Shown: positions 31,431 through 39,906 of the stretch, piece after piece
Layout of the letters: every line of letters begins with the position of its first letter
Numbering within the stretch: the stretch's first letter is position 1
From: Cupriavidus gilardii J11
GTDB taxonomy: Bacteria > Pseudomonadota > Gammaproteobacteria > Burkholderiales > Burkholderiaceae
Assembly: GCF_007829435.1 (NCBI RefSeq)
Contig: NZ_VLJN01000067.1
Coordinates: 20,702 to 60,928 of the forward strand
Length of the DNA: 40,227 nt
Direction: 5' to 3'
Made by a program: the position numbers and the translations under genes
The notes under the pieces: model-generated
The model's input: the letters and a program-made list of their open reading frames with translations, nothing else
Databases searched by the model: none
What the model was told of the DNA's origin: nothing

Positions 31431-32132
31431 ATGCCACGACGCCCTTCCATCGACCCTGCGCGGGTGCGCAGCGAAATCGCCCAGTCCGCGGCCCGGATGA
31501 TCGCCGAGGACGGGGCGGACTACGCTACCGCCAAGCGCAAGGCCGCCCGCCAATTGCTCGGCGATGTCCGCGTCGCCGGCGAATGGCTGCCTGACAACGA
31601 CACCATCGAGGCCGAGGTGCGCGCCTACCAGGCGCTGTTCCATGCCGACAGCCAGCCGCGCATCCTGGCGCTGCTGCGGCGCGTGGCCCTGCTGGCCATG
31701 GAGGACCTCGCCACTTTCCGGCCCTATCTGGCCGGCGCCGTCTTCAACGGCACGGCCACCGAGCACTCGGATATCTATTTGCAGTGCTTCTGCGATAGCC
31801 CCAAGGACGTGGCCTTGCACCTGCTCAACGCCGGCGTGGATTTCGACACCAGCGAATCGCGGCACTTCGCCAACCGCGGCGAGGTGGAGACGCTGAGTTT
31901 CCTGTGGCGCGGCCAATGGCCGTCGCTGCGCGAGGCCCGGCTGCTGGCCGGCGAAGTCCGCGCCGAGCTGGGGTCGCCAGTGGGTGTCCATATCGCGCTC
32001 TACGATGCCGACGACGAGCGCGGCGCGCGCAGCGACGCCTCCGGCCGGCCGGCGCGCGCCGACATCGACGCGGTGCGCGGCCTGATCGCGGAGGACGAGG
32101 CGCAGGCGGCGCAGCGGCCGCCGCCATACTGA
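31431..32132 (+). CDS. Conserved hypothetical protein
   Basis: 233-residue soluble protein that I do not recognise by function. It starts MPRRPSIDPARVRSEIAQSAARMIAEDG, then DYATAKRKAARQLLGD, a pattern of amphipathic helices. The middle (FRPYLAGAVFNGTATEHSDIYLQCFCDSPKDVALHLLNAGVDFD) resembles a nucleotidyltransferase-like fold in outline only: the GTATEHSDI turn recalls GSxxxxSDID. The C-terminus is Asp/Ala-rich. No signal peptide or membrane segment. The ATG at 31431 has a G-rich GGGGG stretch upstream. It is divergent from mpl (217 bp apart) and 83 bp before the TlpA-like gene. Confidence 0.8.
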   Translation: MPRRPSIDPARVRSEIAQSAARMIAEDGADYATAKRKAARQLLGDVRVAGEWLPDNDTIEAEVRAYQALFHADSQPRILALLRRVALLAMEDLATFRPYLAGAVFNGTATEHSDIYLQCFCDSPKDVALHLLNAGVDFDTSESRHFANRGEVETLSFLWRGQWPSLREARLLAGEVRAELGSPVGVHIALYDADDERGARSDASGRPARADIDAVRGLIAEDEAQAAQRPPPY

Positions 32133-32215
32133 ACACACCCGCTCCCCCTTCGGCCCCTATCGATCCGCGCCAATAAGGCCATCATCATCGCCCTCGCCAT
32201 CGCTCGACACGCGCC

Positions 32216-32785
32216 ATGACCGCTACGCCCTCCCCGCCCTCCTCGACTTCCTCGTCTCCGGCCAAGCCGCGCCGGGTGTGGGGCTGGATCGCCGCCGCCG
32301 TGCTCGCCACGCTGGCCGGTGCCATTGCCGGCCACTTCGCGTTCTCCCCGGAGCCGGCCAGCGATCAGGCGGTGGAAGCGTTCTTCCGCGCCGAGCTGCC
32401 CGACCCAACCGGCACCCCGGTGCGCTTGGACACCCTGCGGGGCAAGACGGTGGTGGTCAATTTCTGGGCCCCATGGTGCGGGCCCTGTGTCGAGGAAATG
32501 CCCGACCTCACGGCGCTGCATCAGGAATACCAAGCTCGGAATGTCGAGTTCATTGGCATCGGCATCGATTCCGCCGCCAATATCCAGCAATTCACCAGGA
32601 AGGTGCCGGTTTCTTATCCGCTCGCCGTGGCCGGCTTCGCCGGCACCGAAATGTCGCGCGCGTTCGGCAATGCCGCGGGCGGGCTGCCATATACCGTCGT
32701 GATCGGCGAAAATGGCGACGTTACGATGCGAAAAATGGGCCGCGTGACGCCGGAGGAGCTTCGCAAGGCGCTGCCGAAGGGTTGA
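32216..32785 (+). CDS. TlpA/ResA-like membrane-anchored thiol-disulfide oxidoreductase
   Basis: Thioredoxin-fold protein tethered to the inner membrane, acting in the periplasm, probably in reduction of disulfides such as those in cytochrome c maturation. 189 residues: Ser/Pro-rich cytoplasmic start (1-20), one membrane anchor VWGWIAAAVLATLAGAIAGHFAF (21-43), then the thioredoxin domain. Active site: NFWAPWCGPCVEEMPDL with Cys88 and Cys91. GLPYTVVIGENG carries the cis-proline. No cytochrome genes are adjacent, so the target is not shown by context. A 258-bp gap follows before aroQ. Confidence 0.92.
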   Translation: MTATPSPPSSTSSSPAKPRRVWGWIAAAVLATLAGAIAGHFAFSPEPASDQAVEAFFRAELPDPTGTPVRLDTLRGKTVVVNFWAPWCGPCVEEMPDLTALHQEYQARNVEFIGIGIDSAANIQQFTRKVPVSYPLAVAGFAGTEMSRAFGNAAGGLPYTVVIGENGDVTMRKMGRVTPEELRKALPKG

Positions 32786-33043
32786 AGACCGTGGAATGCC
32801 GGGACCGGAGCCCCGATCGCGACCCGGCGACGGTCATCCCACGCCCCCCATCACGCGGGTATATATCGACAAACGCCCTCGTACTTCGGCGTTCTTCAGC
32901 AAACATCGCGCTATTGACCGCCAAACAACAGATCGCCGGCCGGGAACGCCGCCACGCCACGATGACGCCGCGTGGCGAGCTAGACAAATCCCTCTAACCT
33001 ACGGTAATCTCCGCGCAATTTCGTTGAACTGGTCGAGCAGCCC

Positions 33044-33532
33044 GTGACCGATACCCGTCCAAGCCTACGCTCCGCCCGCTACCGCCAGGTGCTGGTCCTG
33101 CATGGGCCCAACCTGAACCTGCTGGGCACGCGTGAGCCGCAGACCTATGGGGCGACCACGCTGGCGCAGATCGATGCCGCGCTGGCGCAGCGTGCCGCGC
33201 AGGCCGGCGTCGGCCTGGATACCTTCCAGTCCAACCACGAAGGCGCATTGATCGACCGCATCCACGCCGCGCGGGAGCAAGGCGTGGATTTCATCATCAT
33301 CAATCCCGCTGCCTATACGCATACCAGCGTGGCACTGCGCGATGCGCTGGCGGGGGTGTCGATTCCGTTCGTCGAAGTGCATCTGTCGAACGTGCATCGC
33401 CGCGAGAGCTTCCGCCACCGATCGTACTTTTCCGACCTGGCGGTTGGCGTGATCTGCGGGCTCGGCTGGCAGGGCTATCTGCTGGCGCTCGAGTACGCCC
33501 TGGGACAGGAACAGGCGCCGCCTGGCGCCTGA
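33044..33532 (+). CDS. aroQ: 3-dehydroquinate dehydratase, type II
   Basis: Dehydrates 3-dehydroquinate in the shikimate pathway. 162 residues, type II class. Motifs: [20 protein letters not shown] (17-36), [32 protein letters not shown] and [21 protein letters not shown]. The start is a GTG (33044-33046), since no ATG lies upstream of the conserved core; ribosome binding site is weak. Upstream, TAGACA (32981-32986) and TAATCT (33005-33010) with an 18-bp spacer are a possible but weak promoter. It leads into accB-accC, the conserved aroQ-accB-accC order. Confidence 0.96.
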   Translation: MTDTRPSLRSARYRQVLVLHGPNLNLLGTREPQTYGATTLAQIDAALAQRAAQAGVGLDTFQSNHEGALIDRIHAAREQGVDFIIINPAAYTHTSVALRDALAGVSIPFVEVHLSNVHRRESFRHRSYFSDLAVGVICGLGWQGYLLALEYALGQEQAPPGA

Positions 33533-33670
33533 ATCCCGTGACTGCACCAACGCATTCCTAGGGCGTGCCGGCAGGCGTGCCCGTTGGCCGCATGCCGCGC
33601 GTCGGCGCTGTTTAAATGCGGCGGCGCTTCATGCATGCGGCCTTGCCGCAACGTTTTTTCCCGTCTGCCA

Positions 33671-33687
33671 CCGCTTCATCGAAGCGG
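33671..33687 (+). promoter_or_regulatory. Perfect hairpin in the accB leader
   Basis: CCGCTTC-ATC-GAAGCGG, a 7-bp stem with three-base loop, ending 19 bases before the accB ribosome binding site AGGAGG (33707-33712) and following a TTTTTT run (about 33654-33659). It could be a leader element; T-runs precede rather than follow it, so it is not an intrinsic terminator on plus. Confidence 0.4.
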
Positions 33688-33719
33688 CAGCCGGACAACC
33701 CGATTCAGGAGGATAGAAG

Positions 33720-34181
33720 ATGGACCTGCGCAAGCTGAAGACGCTGATCGACCTGGTGGCCGAGTCCGGCATCTCGGAGCTGGAGGTCACCGAGGGCGAG
33801 GGCAAGGTGCGCATCGTCAAGGCGCCGCCCCAGGTTATCGCGCAATCGATGCCGATGCCCGCCATGCCCGCGATCAGCGCCACGCCGGCTCCCGCTGCCG
33901 CGCCTGCCGCCGCGCCGGCGGAAGCCGCCGCGCCGCAGCTGCCCGCCGGACATATCGTGACCTCGCCGATGGTCGGCACCTTCTATCGCGCCCCGTCCCC
34001 GGGTGCCGCGCCCTTCGTGAACGTTGGCGATACGGTGAAGGAAGGCCAGACGGTCTGCATCATCGAAGCGATGAAGCTGCTCAACGAGATCGAGTCCGAC
34101 AAGGCGGGCGTGATCAAGGAAATCCTGGTGGAGAACGGCCAGGCCGTCGAATACGGCCAGCCCCTGTTCGTCATCGGCTGA
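33720..34181 (+). CDS. accB: Biotin carboxyl carrier protein of acetyl-CoA carboxylase
   Basis: Carries the biotin that is carboxylated by AccC and delivered to the carboxyltransferase, the first committed step of fatty acid synthesis. 153 residues: N-terminal dimerisation part [32 protein letters not shown] (1-32), an Ala/Pro-rich flexible linker (about 40-76), then the biotinyl domain [22 protein letters not shown]. The biotinylation site EAMKLLNEI has Lys119. ATG at 33720 with strong AGGAGG seven bases upstream. accC follows after 184 bp. Confidence 0.98.
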   Translation: MDLRKLKTLIDLVAESGISELEVTEGEGKVRIVKAPPQVIAQSMPMPAMPAISATPAPAAAPAAAPAEAAAPQLPAGHIVTSPMVGTFYRAPSPGAAPFVNVGDTVKEGQTVCIIEAMKLLNEIESDKAGVIKEILVENGQAVEYGQPLFVIG

Positions 34182-34365
34182 ATCTGAAACGGATGGGCAT
34201 GCCATCGCGGCTGCGGGCGGCGCGCGCCGCCCGGCGCGATGCGGCCCGGCCGATGCCGCGTCATCCGCGCGAGGCGGCAGCCGCTGCCCGCAATGTGCCG
34301 GCAAGACGCGGTATGTGCCGGGGCGACGCCCCCGAGGCCGCCAGCGCGCGGCGCAGAGAGAGACT

Positions 34366-35733
34366 ATGTTCGAAAAAATTCTGATCGCGAATCGCGGCGA
34401 GATCGCCCTTCGCATCCAGCGCGCCTGCCGCGAGCTGGGCATCAAGACCGTGGTGGTCTACTCCGAGGCCGACAAGGAAGCCAAGTACGTCAAGCTGGCC
34501 GACGAGGCCGTCTGCATCGGACCGGCGCCGTCGCCGCTGTCGTATCTGAACATGCCGGCGATCATCTCGGCGGCCGAGGTGACCGACGCGCAGGCGATCC
34601 ATCCGGGCTATGGCTTCCTGTCGGAGAATGCCGATTTCGCCGAACGCGTCGAAAAATCGGGCTTCGTCTTCATCGGTCCGACCGCCGACTGCATCCGCCT
34701 GATGGGCGACAAGGTCTCGGCCAAGCAGGCGATGATCAAGACCGGTGTGCCCTGCGTGCCCGGCTCCGATGGCGCCCTGCCGGACGACCCGAAGGAGATC
34801 ATGGCCACGGCGCGCCGCGTCGGCTACCCGGTGATCATCAAGGCGGCCGGCGGCGGCGGTGGCCGCGGCATGCGCGTGGTGCACACCGAGGCCGCGCTGC
34901 TGAACGCCGTCAACATGACACGCGAGGAAGCGGGCCGCGCCTTTGGCAATCCGGAGGTCTACATGGAGAAATTCCTGGAGAACCCCCGGCATATCGAAAT
35001 CCAGGTGCTGGCCGACCAGCATCGCCAGGCGATCTGGCTGGGCGAACGCGACTGCTCGATGCAACGCCGCCACCAGAAGGTCATCGAGGAAGCGCCGGCG
35101 CCGCACATTCCGCGTCGCCTGATCGAGCGCATCGGCGATCGCTGCGCCGAGGCGTGCAAGAAGATCGGCTATCGCGGTGCGGGCACCTTCGAATTCCTGT
35201 ACGAGAACAACGAGTTCTATTTCATCGAAATGAACACGCGCGTGCAGGTCGAGCATCCGGTGACCGAAATGATCACCGGCATCGATATCGTGCAGGAACA
35301 GATCCGCATCGCGTTCGGCGAGAAGCTGCGCTATCGCCAGAAGGACGTGCAGTTCCGCGGCCACGCGATCGAATGCCGCGTGAATGCCGAGGATCCGTTC
35401 AAGTTCACGCCGTCGCCGGGCCGCATCACCGCCTGGCACGCGCCGGGCGGTCCCGGCGTGCGGGTGGATTCGCACGCCTATGATGGCTACTTCGTGCCGC
35501 CGCACTATGATTCGATGATCGGCAAGCTGATCACCTACGGCGCCACCCGCGAGCAGGCCATCGCCCGCATGAGGATCGCCCTGTCGGAAATGGTGGTCGA
35601 CGGCATCCTGACCAATGTGCCGCTGCACCGCGAACTGATGCTTGACGCGAACTTCGTCGAAGGCGGCACCAGCATCCACTATCTGGAGCATCGCCTGGCG
35701 CAGCAGAACGTGGCCAAGGGCGAGAAGGTCTGA
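34366..35733 (+). CDS. accC: Biotin carboxylase subunit of acetyl-CoA carboxylase
   Basis: ATP-grasp enzyme that carboxylates biotin on AccB. 455 residues. [17 protein letters not shown] start; [15 protein letters not shown] (79-93); glycine-rich ATP loop [12 protein letters not shown] (160-171); [11 protein letters not shown]. The catalytic/metal segment [18 protein letters not shown] (284-301) has Glu288, Arg292 and Glu296 at the same numbers as the E. coli enzyme. C-terminal cap ends [12 protein letters not shown]. The chosen ATG (34366) is the canonical start; the frame is open a further 17 codons. The 184-bp accB-accC gap shows no hairpin of note. Confidence 0.98.
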   Translation: MFEKILIANRGEIALRIQRACRELGIKTVVVYSEADKEAKYVKLADEAVCIGPAPSPLSYLNMPAIISAAEVTDAQAIHPGYGFLSENADFAERVEKSGFVFIGPTADCIRLMGDKVSAKQAMIKTGVPCVPGSDGALPDDPKEIMATARRVGYPVIIKAAGGGGGRGMRVVHTEAALLNAVNMTREEAGRAFGNPEVYMEKFLENPRHIEIQVLADQHRQAIWLGERDCSMQRRHQKVIEEAPAPHIPRRLIERIGDRCAEACKKIGYRGAGTFEFLYENNEFYFIEMNTRVQVEHPVTEMITGIDIVQEQIRIAFGEKLRYRQKDVQFRGHAIECRVNAEDPFKFTPSPGRITAWHAPGGPGVRVDSHAYDGYFVPPHYDSMIGKLITYGATREQAIARMRIALSEMVVDGILTNVPLHRELMLDANFVEGGTSIHYLEHRLAQQNVAKGEKV

Positions 35734-35773
35734 CGCCTGCCTTGCGGCAGGCGACAACGGCGGCGGAGACGGC

Positions 35774-36673
35774 GTGGCATTTCAAGAGTGTGTGATCGAA
35801 ATCGCGCAGGACCGGGCGGAAGCCTGGTCCGATGCGCTGTTTGAACTCGGCGCGCTGTCGGTTTCCGTCGAGGACGCCGACGCCGATACGCCGGATGAGC
35901 AGCCGCTGTTCGGCGAACCCGGACTGGAGCCGACACGGCACGCGTGGCAGCATTCGCGGCTGGTGGCGCTGTTCGACGATGCCGTCGACCCGGCGCTAGC
36001 GCTGGCGGCGGCGGCCAACGCGCTTGGCGTGCCGGTGCCCGGGCACCAGTTGCGTTCCGTGGCGGACCAGGACTGGGTGCGCCTCACGCAATCGCAGTTC
36101 GAACCGATCCGCATCGGCGAGCGGATCTGGGTGGTGCCGTCGTGGCACGACGCGCCCGAGCCAGACGCGGTGGTGCTGGAACTGGACCCGGGTCTCGCGT
36201 TCGGTACCGGCAGCCACCCGACCACGCGGCTGTGCATGCAGTGGCTGGAGCAGAATCTGCGGCCGGGTGAAGCCGTGCTCGACTATGGCTGCGGCTCCGG
36301 CATCCTGGCCATCGTGGCGAAGAAGCTGGGGGCGGGCGACACGCTGGGCGTCGATATCGACCCGAACGCGGTGCAGGCCTCGCGCTACAACGCCGAACGC
36401 AATCGCGTCGATGCCGCGTTCGCGCTGCCGGACGACGCAGCCAACGCCCGCGGCGGCCAATACGATCTGGTGGTCGCCAATATCCTGTCGAACCCGCTGA
36501 AGCTGATGGCGGCCATGCTGAGCGCCCGCGTGCGACCCGGCGGCCGGCTGGTGCTGTCCGGCGTGCTGGAACGCCAGGCCGATGAGGTGGCCGCCGCCTA
36601 CGCGCCGTGGCTGCCGCTGTCGGTATGGCGCAGCGAGGAAGGCTGGGTGTGCCTGCACGGCACGCGCCCCTGA
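35774..36673 (+). CDS. prmA: Ribosomal protein L11 methyltransferase
   Basis: SAM-dependent enzyme trimethylating ribosomal protein L11. 299 residues. N-terminal L11-recognition domain (1-about 100, [37 protein letters not shown]), then [16 protein letters not shown] (139-154). The SAM loop is [18 protein letters not shown] (170-187), followed by [12 protein letters not shown]. Motif IV is [28 protein letters not shown] and the C-terminal [12 protein letters not shown] are typical. The start is GTG (35774-35776) with GGAG five bases upstream; ATG alternatives would cut the first strand. It follows accC after 40 bp, as usual in this order. Confidence 0.97.
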   Translation: MAFQECVIEIAQDRAEAWSDALFELGALSVSVEDADADTPDEQPLFGEPGLEPTRHAWQHSRLVALFDDAVDPALALAAAANALGVPVPGHQLRSVADQDWVRLTQSQFEPIRIGERIWVVPSWHDAPEPDAVVLELDPGLAFGTGSHPTTRLCMQWLEQNLRPGEAVLDYGCGSGILAIVAKKLGAGDTLGVDIDPNAVQASRYNAERNRVDAAFALPDDAANARGGQYDLVVANILSNPLKLMAAMLSARVRPGGRLVLSGVLERQADEVAAAYAPWLPLSVWRSEEGWVCLHGTRP

Positions 36674-36751
36674 TAGCAGGAGCGCCAGGCAGGCGTGGCG
36701 CCTTCCATCTGACCGATACGACACCGCGCCAACGCGCGCCAGGGCGGCCCG

Positions 36752-37570
36752 ATGCAAGATCCGAAGCCTGATTCACTACCCGATTCGCTACCCGATTCGC
36801 AGCCCGACTCCCCGCCCGACCCGCAGCCCCGGCCGGGGCACGACAACGCCAACCGCGACACCGGCCGGGACGTCGCGCGCTCGTCCCCTCCCTCCTCCGC
36901 GGCCGGCATCAGCGCCGGCGAATATCTGCGCGCGCCGGCAGCCGACCGTGTCGACATCACCCCCACCGCGGTGGCCCGCGAAGAGGCGCTGCGCCGCTCG
37001 CTGCTGGGCGACGACGCCGCGTCCGAAGGCTTCAGCGATGTCTGGCGCGCCCGGCGGCGCCGGGCCCGCTTGCGCCGCGTGGCCGCGTGGTCGGCGCTGC
37101 CGCTGTGCATGGCGCTGGTCGGGGCCGCGCTCTGGACCCGTGCCGAACTGGCGGGACGGTTGCCGGCGCTGCGTCCGGTGCTGGAAGCCGCATGCGCGCC
37201 GCTGGGCTGCCGCGTGCCGCCGTGGCCCAATCTGGCGGCGCTGCGCATTGGCGCTTCGCAACTGGAGCGTCCTGGCCAGGGCGATGACGCCTACCGCCTG
37301 TCGCTGAGCCTGCTCAACGACAGCCGCGCCGCGGTGGCGCTGCCCGAACTCGAACTGACGCTCACCGACGACGATGATCACGCCGTCGCGACACATCGCT
37401 TCAAGCCCGCCGACTATCTGCCGTCCGGGCAGCGCGGCGCACTGGAGGCAGGCCTGGCGCCCGGCGGCGAGCTGCCGGTTCAGGTACGATTCCGGACGCA
37501 TGCAGAAACGCAGGCAGAGCCCGGCCCCGACGGTCCGGCGAACTACCGCTTGCGGATCCTCTACCGCTGA
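36752..37570 (+). CDS. DUF3426-domain membrane protein lacking the N-terminal zinc ribbon
   Basis: 272-residue single-pass protein. The N-terminus is a Pro/Asp/Ser repeat encoded by five 12-bp units, then a low-complexity stretch to about residue 50. A membrane segment lies at about 111-128 (VAAWSALPLCMALVGAALW) after a basic run RRRRARLRR. The DUF3426 domain (135-272) is recognised by LRPVLEAACAPLGCRVPPWPNL, LSLSLLNDSRAAVALPELELTLTD and HRFKPADYLPSG. Family members near prmA usually start with a CPxC zinc-ribbon (MJ0042) motif; none is encoded here and only 78 bp separates prmA from this ATG. Function of the domain is unknown. Confidence 0.85.
   Translation: MQDPKPDSLPDSLPDSQPDSPPDPQPRPGHDNANRDTGRDVARSSPPSSAAGISAGEYLRAPAADRVDITPTAVAREEALRRSLLGDDAASEGFSDVWRARRRRARLRRVAAWSALPLCMALVGAALWTRAELAGRLPALRPVLEAACAPLGCRVPPWPNLAALRIGASQLERPGQGDDAYRLSLSLLNDSRAAVALPELELTLTDDDDHAVATHRFKPADYLPSGQRGALEAGLAPGGELPVQVRFRTHAETQAEPGPDGPANYRLRILYR
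36767..36826 (+). repeat. Five 12-bp in-frame tandem repeats
   Basis: Units CCTGATTCACTA, CCCGATTCGCTA, CCCGATTCGCAG, CCCGACTCCCCG and CCCGACCCGCAG, encoding PDSL, PDSL, PDSQ, PDSP and PDPQ. The first three are nearly identical at DNA level, pointing to recent slippage expansion; the later ones have drifted. Confidence 0.85.
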
Positions 37571-37633
37571 AGCGGCAAGGCAACGACGCCGCGTCCATCA
37601 TCGATCCCACGCAACATCAAACAGGAGCAAGGC

Positions 37634-38134
37634 ATGAGCAACGTAACTCTCGGCGGCAATCCGATCCAGGTTGGCGGCAAGTTTCCGCAAGCGGGCGACA
37701 AGGCACCGGCGTTCTCGCTGGTCGGCAAGGATCTGAAGGACGTCACGCTGGCCGACTTCGCCGGCAAGCGCAAGGTGCTCAACATCGTTCCGAGCCTCGA
37801 CACGCCCGTGTGCCAGGCTTCCGCGCGCAAATTCAACCAGGCCGCCAGTTCGCTGCCGAACACCGTGGTGCTGACCATCTCGGCCGACCTGCCGTTCGCG
37901 ATGGGCCGCTTTTGCACGGCTGAGGGCCTGGACAATGTGGTGCCGCTGTCGCTGATGCGCGGCGCGGATTTCAAGCGCAACTATGGCGTCGACATCCAGA
38001 GCGGACCGCTGGCCGGGGTGACCGCGCGTGCCGTGGTGGTGCTCGACGAGAACGACACCGTCAAGTACAGCCAGCTCGTGCCTGAAATCAAGACCGAGCC
38101 CGACTACGACGCCGCGCTGGCCGCGCTGAAGTAA
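37634..38134 (+). CDS. tpx: Thiol peroxidase (atypical 2-Cys peroxiredoxin)
   Basis: Reduces hydroperoxides using thioredoxin, in the cytoplasm or periplasm. 166 residues, the family length. Tpx-type motif [20 protein letters not shown], with peroxidatic Cys60, and resolving Cys94 in [17 protein letters not shown]; the PSLDTPVC wording is specific to Tpx. ATG at 37634 preceded by ACAGGAGCAAGGC, a good ribosome binding site. It follows the DUF3426 gene after 63 bp and precedes the PfkB-type kinase. No OxyR site was identified in the gap. Confidence 0.97.
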   Translation: MSNVTLGGNPIQVGGKFPQAGDKAPAFSLVGKDLKDVTLADFAGKRKVLNIVPSLDTPVCQASARKFNQAASSLPNTVVLTISADLPFAMGRFCTAEGLDNVVPLSLMRGADFKRNYGVDIQSGPLAGVTARAVVVLDENDTVKYSQLVPEIKTEPDYDAALAALK

Positions 38135-38235
38135 GGCCACCGTCCCAGTACCTTTCGCGCCGCCGCATGGGCCCATCGGGTCCCGGCGGCGCGCTGCTGT
38201 CCTGAACCTGTCCCGAACCCTCTTCCGGAGTTTCC

Positions 38236-39183
38236 ATGCCCAGCCTGATCTGCGGCTCCGTCGCCTACGACACCATCATGACCTTCGATGGGCGATTCCG
38301 CGACCATATCCTGCCCGACCAGATCCACATGCTGAATGTGTCCTTCCTGGTACCCGGCATGCGCCGGGAGTTCGGCGGATGCGCTGGCAATATCGCCTAC
38401 AGCCTCAAGCTGCTGGGCGGGGACCCGATTGTGATGGCCACGGTCGGCGAGGACGCCGGCCCTTATCTGGATTACCTGCGCGGTCTGGACATCGACACCA
38501 CGCACATCCGCACGCTGCCGGGCACTTTCACGGCCCAGGCGATGATCACCACCGATCTGGAAAACAACCAGATCACCGCCTTCCACCCGGGCGCGATGGC
38601 CCAGTCGCAGCTGTCGCGCGTGCAGGACGCGCTGCAGGGGGAGCGCCGTCCGCGCCTGGGCATCGTCGCACCGGACAGCCGCGAGGGCATGCTGGCCCAC
38701 GCCGAGCAGTTTGCCCAGGCCGATATCCCGTTCATCTTCGACCTCGGCCAGGCGATGCCACTGTTCGACGGCGAGGCGCTGCGGCATTTCATCGAGCTGG
38801 CCAGCTATGTCACCGTCAATGACTACGAGGCCCAGGTGATGCTGTCGCGCACCGGCTGGAGCGAAGCGGAACTGGCCACGCGCGTGCGCGCCTTTATCGT
38901 GACCCACGGCGAGCGCGGCGCCACCGTGTTCGCCGATGGCCGGCAGTACAATATCCCGGCAGTGCAGGCCGAGCGGGTGGTCGATCCCACCGGCTGCGGC
39001 GATGCCTTCCGCGGCGGCCTGCTGTTCGGTATTGAAAATGGCTTCGACTGGGAAACTACCGGACGGCTCGCCAGTCTGATGGGCGCACTGAAGATCGCGC
39101 ACCAGGGACCGCAAAACTACAGGTTGTCCCGGGAGCAGATCGGCGAACGCTTCCAGTCGGCGTTCGGCTATCGTTACGCGTAA
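38236..39183 (+). CDS. PfkB-family carbohydrate/nucleoside kinase
   Basis: Ribokinase-fold kinase, 315 residues, closest in layout to bacterial adenosine-kinase-like proteins. MPSLICGSVAYDTIMTFDGRF start; REFGGCAGNIAYSLKLLG (44-61) is the substrate-side GG/N-rich motif. VTNDYEA-type VTVNDYEAQVM and VTHGERGATVF are the nucleotide-binding strands. The PfkB signature 2 is DPTGCGDAFRGG (250-261), with catalytic base Asp256. Substrate cannot be fixed from sequence: adenosine or a sugar are both possible. It sits 101 bp after tpx and 21 bp before the glycine-zipper lipoprotein, with which it is probably co-transcribed. Confidence 0.92.
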   Translation: MPSLICGSVAYDTIMTFDGRFRDHILPDQIHMLNVSFLVPGMRREFGGCAGNIAYSLKLLGGDPIVMATVGEDAGPYLDYLRGLDIDTTHIRTLPGTFTAQAMITTDLENNQITAFHPGAMAQSQLSRVQDALQGERRPRLGIVAPDSREGMLAHAEQFAQADIPFIFDLGQAMPLFDGEALRHFIELASYVTVNDYEAQVMLSRTGWSEAELATRVRAFIVTHGERGATVFADGRQYNIPAVQAERVVDPTGCGDAFRGGLLFGIENGFDWETTGRLASLMGALKIAHQGPQNYRLSREQIGERFQSAFGYRYA

Positions 39184-39204
39184 ACCCTCGCTGGGGAACA
39201 CACC

Positions 39205-39672
39205 ATGCAAACCCTGATCCGCACCTGCGGCATCGCGATCGTCGCGGCCGCTACCCTCGTGGCCGGCTGCGCCACGCAATCCAATTCCGCCAGCATCTAT
39301 TCGCCGGCACAGGCCATGCGCGAACAGACGCTGCGCTATGGCGTGGTCGAGTCGGTGCGCGAGGTCCTGATCCAGGGTGAACAGAGCGGTGCCGGCACGC
39401 TGGCCGGCGGCGCCATCGGCGGCGTCGCGGCGGGCAGCACCATCGGCCGCGGCGGCGGCTCCGTGGCGGCGGGTATCCTGGGCGCGGTGCTGGGCGGCAT
39501 CGCCGGCAGCGCGGCCGAGAACCGCATCAACCAGCGCCGCGGCCTGGAGATCACCGTGCGGCTGGACAACGGCGAGATGCGTGCGGTCACGCAGGACGCC
39601 GACGAGCTGTTCCGCCCGGGCGATCGCGTGCGGCTGCTGTCGTCCGGTGGAACGACGCGCGTGACGCACTGA
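39205..39672 (+). CDS. Glycine-zipper outer-membrane lipoprotein (SlyB-like)
   Basis: Predicted lipoprotein of 155 residues. Signal peptide with hydrophobic core IAIVAAATL and lipobox LVAGC (Cys22). The mature part has YGVVESVREVLIQGEQSG, then a glycine zipper, AGTLAGGAIGGVAAGSTIG and VAAGILGAVLGGIAGSAAE, the small-residue helix pattern of SlyB/Rcp proteins. A basic beta-rich end follows (LEITVRLDNGEMRAVTQDADELFRPGDRVRLL). SlyB-type proteins stabilise the outer membrane, often under PhoPQ in enterics; regulation here is not visible. It ends 20 bp before a strong intrinsic terminator. Confidence 0.9.
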   Translation: MQTLIRTCGIAIVAAATLVAGCATQSNSASIYSPAQAMREQTLRYGVVESVREVLIQGEQSGAGTLAGGAIGGVAAGSTIGRGGGSVAAGILGAVLGGIAGSAAENRINQRRGLEITVRLDNGEMRAVTQDADELFRPGDRVRLLSSGGTTRVTH

Positions 39673-39692
39673 CGGTCTTCGGGTTCGCATCG

Positions 39693-39724
39693 AACGCCGT
39701 CCGTTCCGGGCGGCGTTTTTTTTT
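39693..39724 (+). terminator. Intrinsic terminator of the lipoprotein gene
   Basis: AACGCCGTCC / GGGCGGCGTT (one U-G pair) with a five-base loop, followed by nine T. It closes the plus-strand block 20 bases after the stop codon. Confidence 0.93.
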
Positions 39725-39730
39725 GCTGTA

Positions 39731-39745
39731 ACTGCCCTCTCCCCC
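39731..39745 (+). repeat. Dispersed 15-mer copy between convergent lipoprotein and H1-like genes
   Basis: ACTGCCCTCTCCCCC preceded by TTTTTGCTGTA, matching the copy at 19893-19918 with one base changed over about 25. It sits between the two opposing terminators. Confidence 0.65.
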
Positions 39746-39758
39746 TCCCCATCCCCAC

Positions 39759-39794
39759 AAAAAAACCCGCCGAGGCTTTCACCATCGGCGGGTT
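39759..39794 (-). terminator. Intrinsic terminator of the histone H1-like gene
   Basis: AACCCGCCGA / TCGGCGGGTT, a perfect 10-bp stem with an 11-base loop. On minus it is followed by seven T. It lies about 110 bases after the stop codon of the H1-like gene. Confidence 0.92.
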
Positions 39795-39906
39795 GGCAGG
39801 ACTTCCATCTTGCCGGCCGGATACGGCGTATCCGGTCATATCGGCACGGCGTGCGTGCCGTGGGGATTCCCGAAGGAATCGGACGCGCTGGTATCGCGCG
39901 CCAAGC

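Noticed and set aside
39726-39906. Additional small gene near the window end
   Set aside because: Frames are short, overlap terminators and repeats, and have no ribosome binding site.
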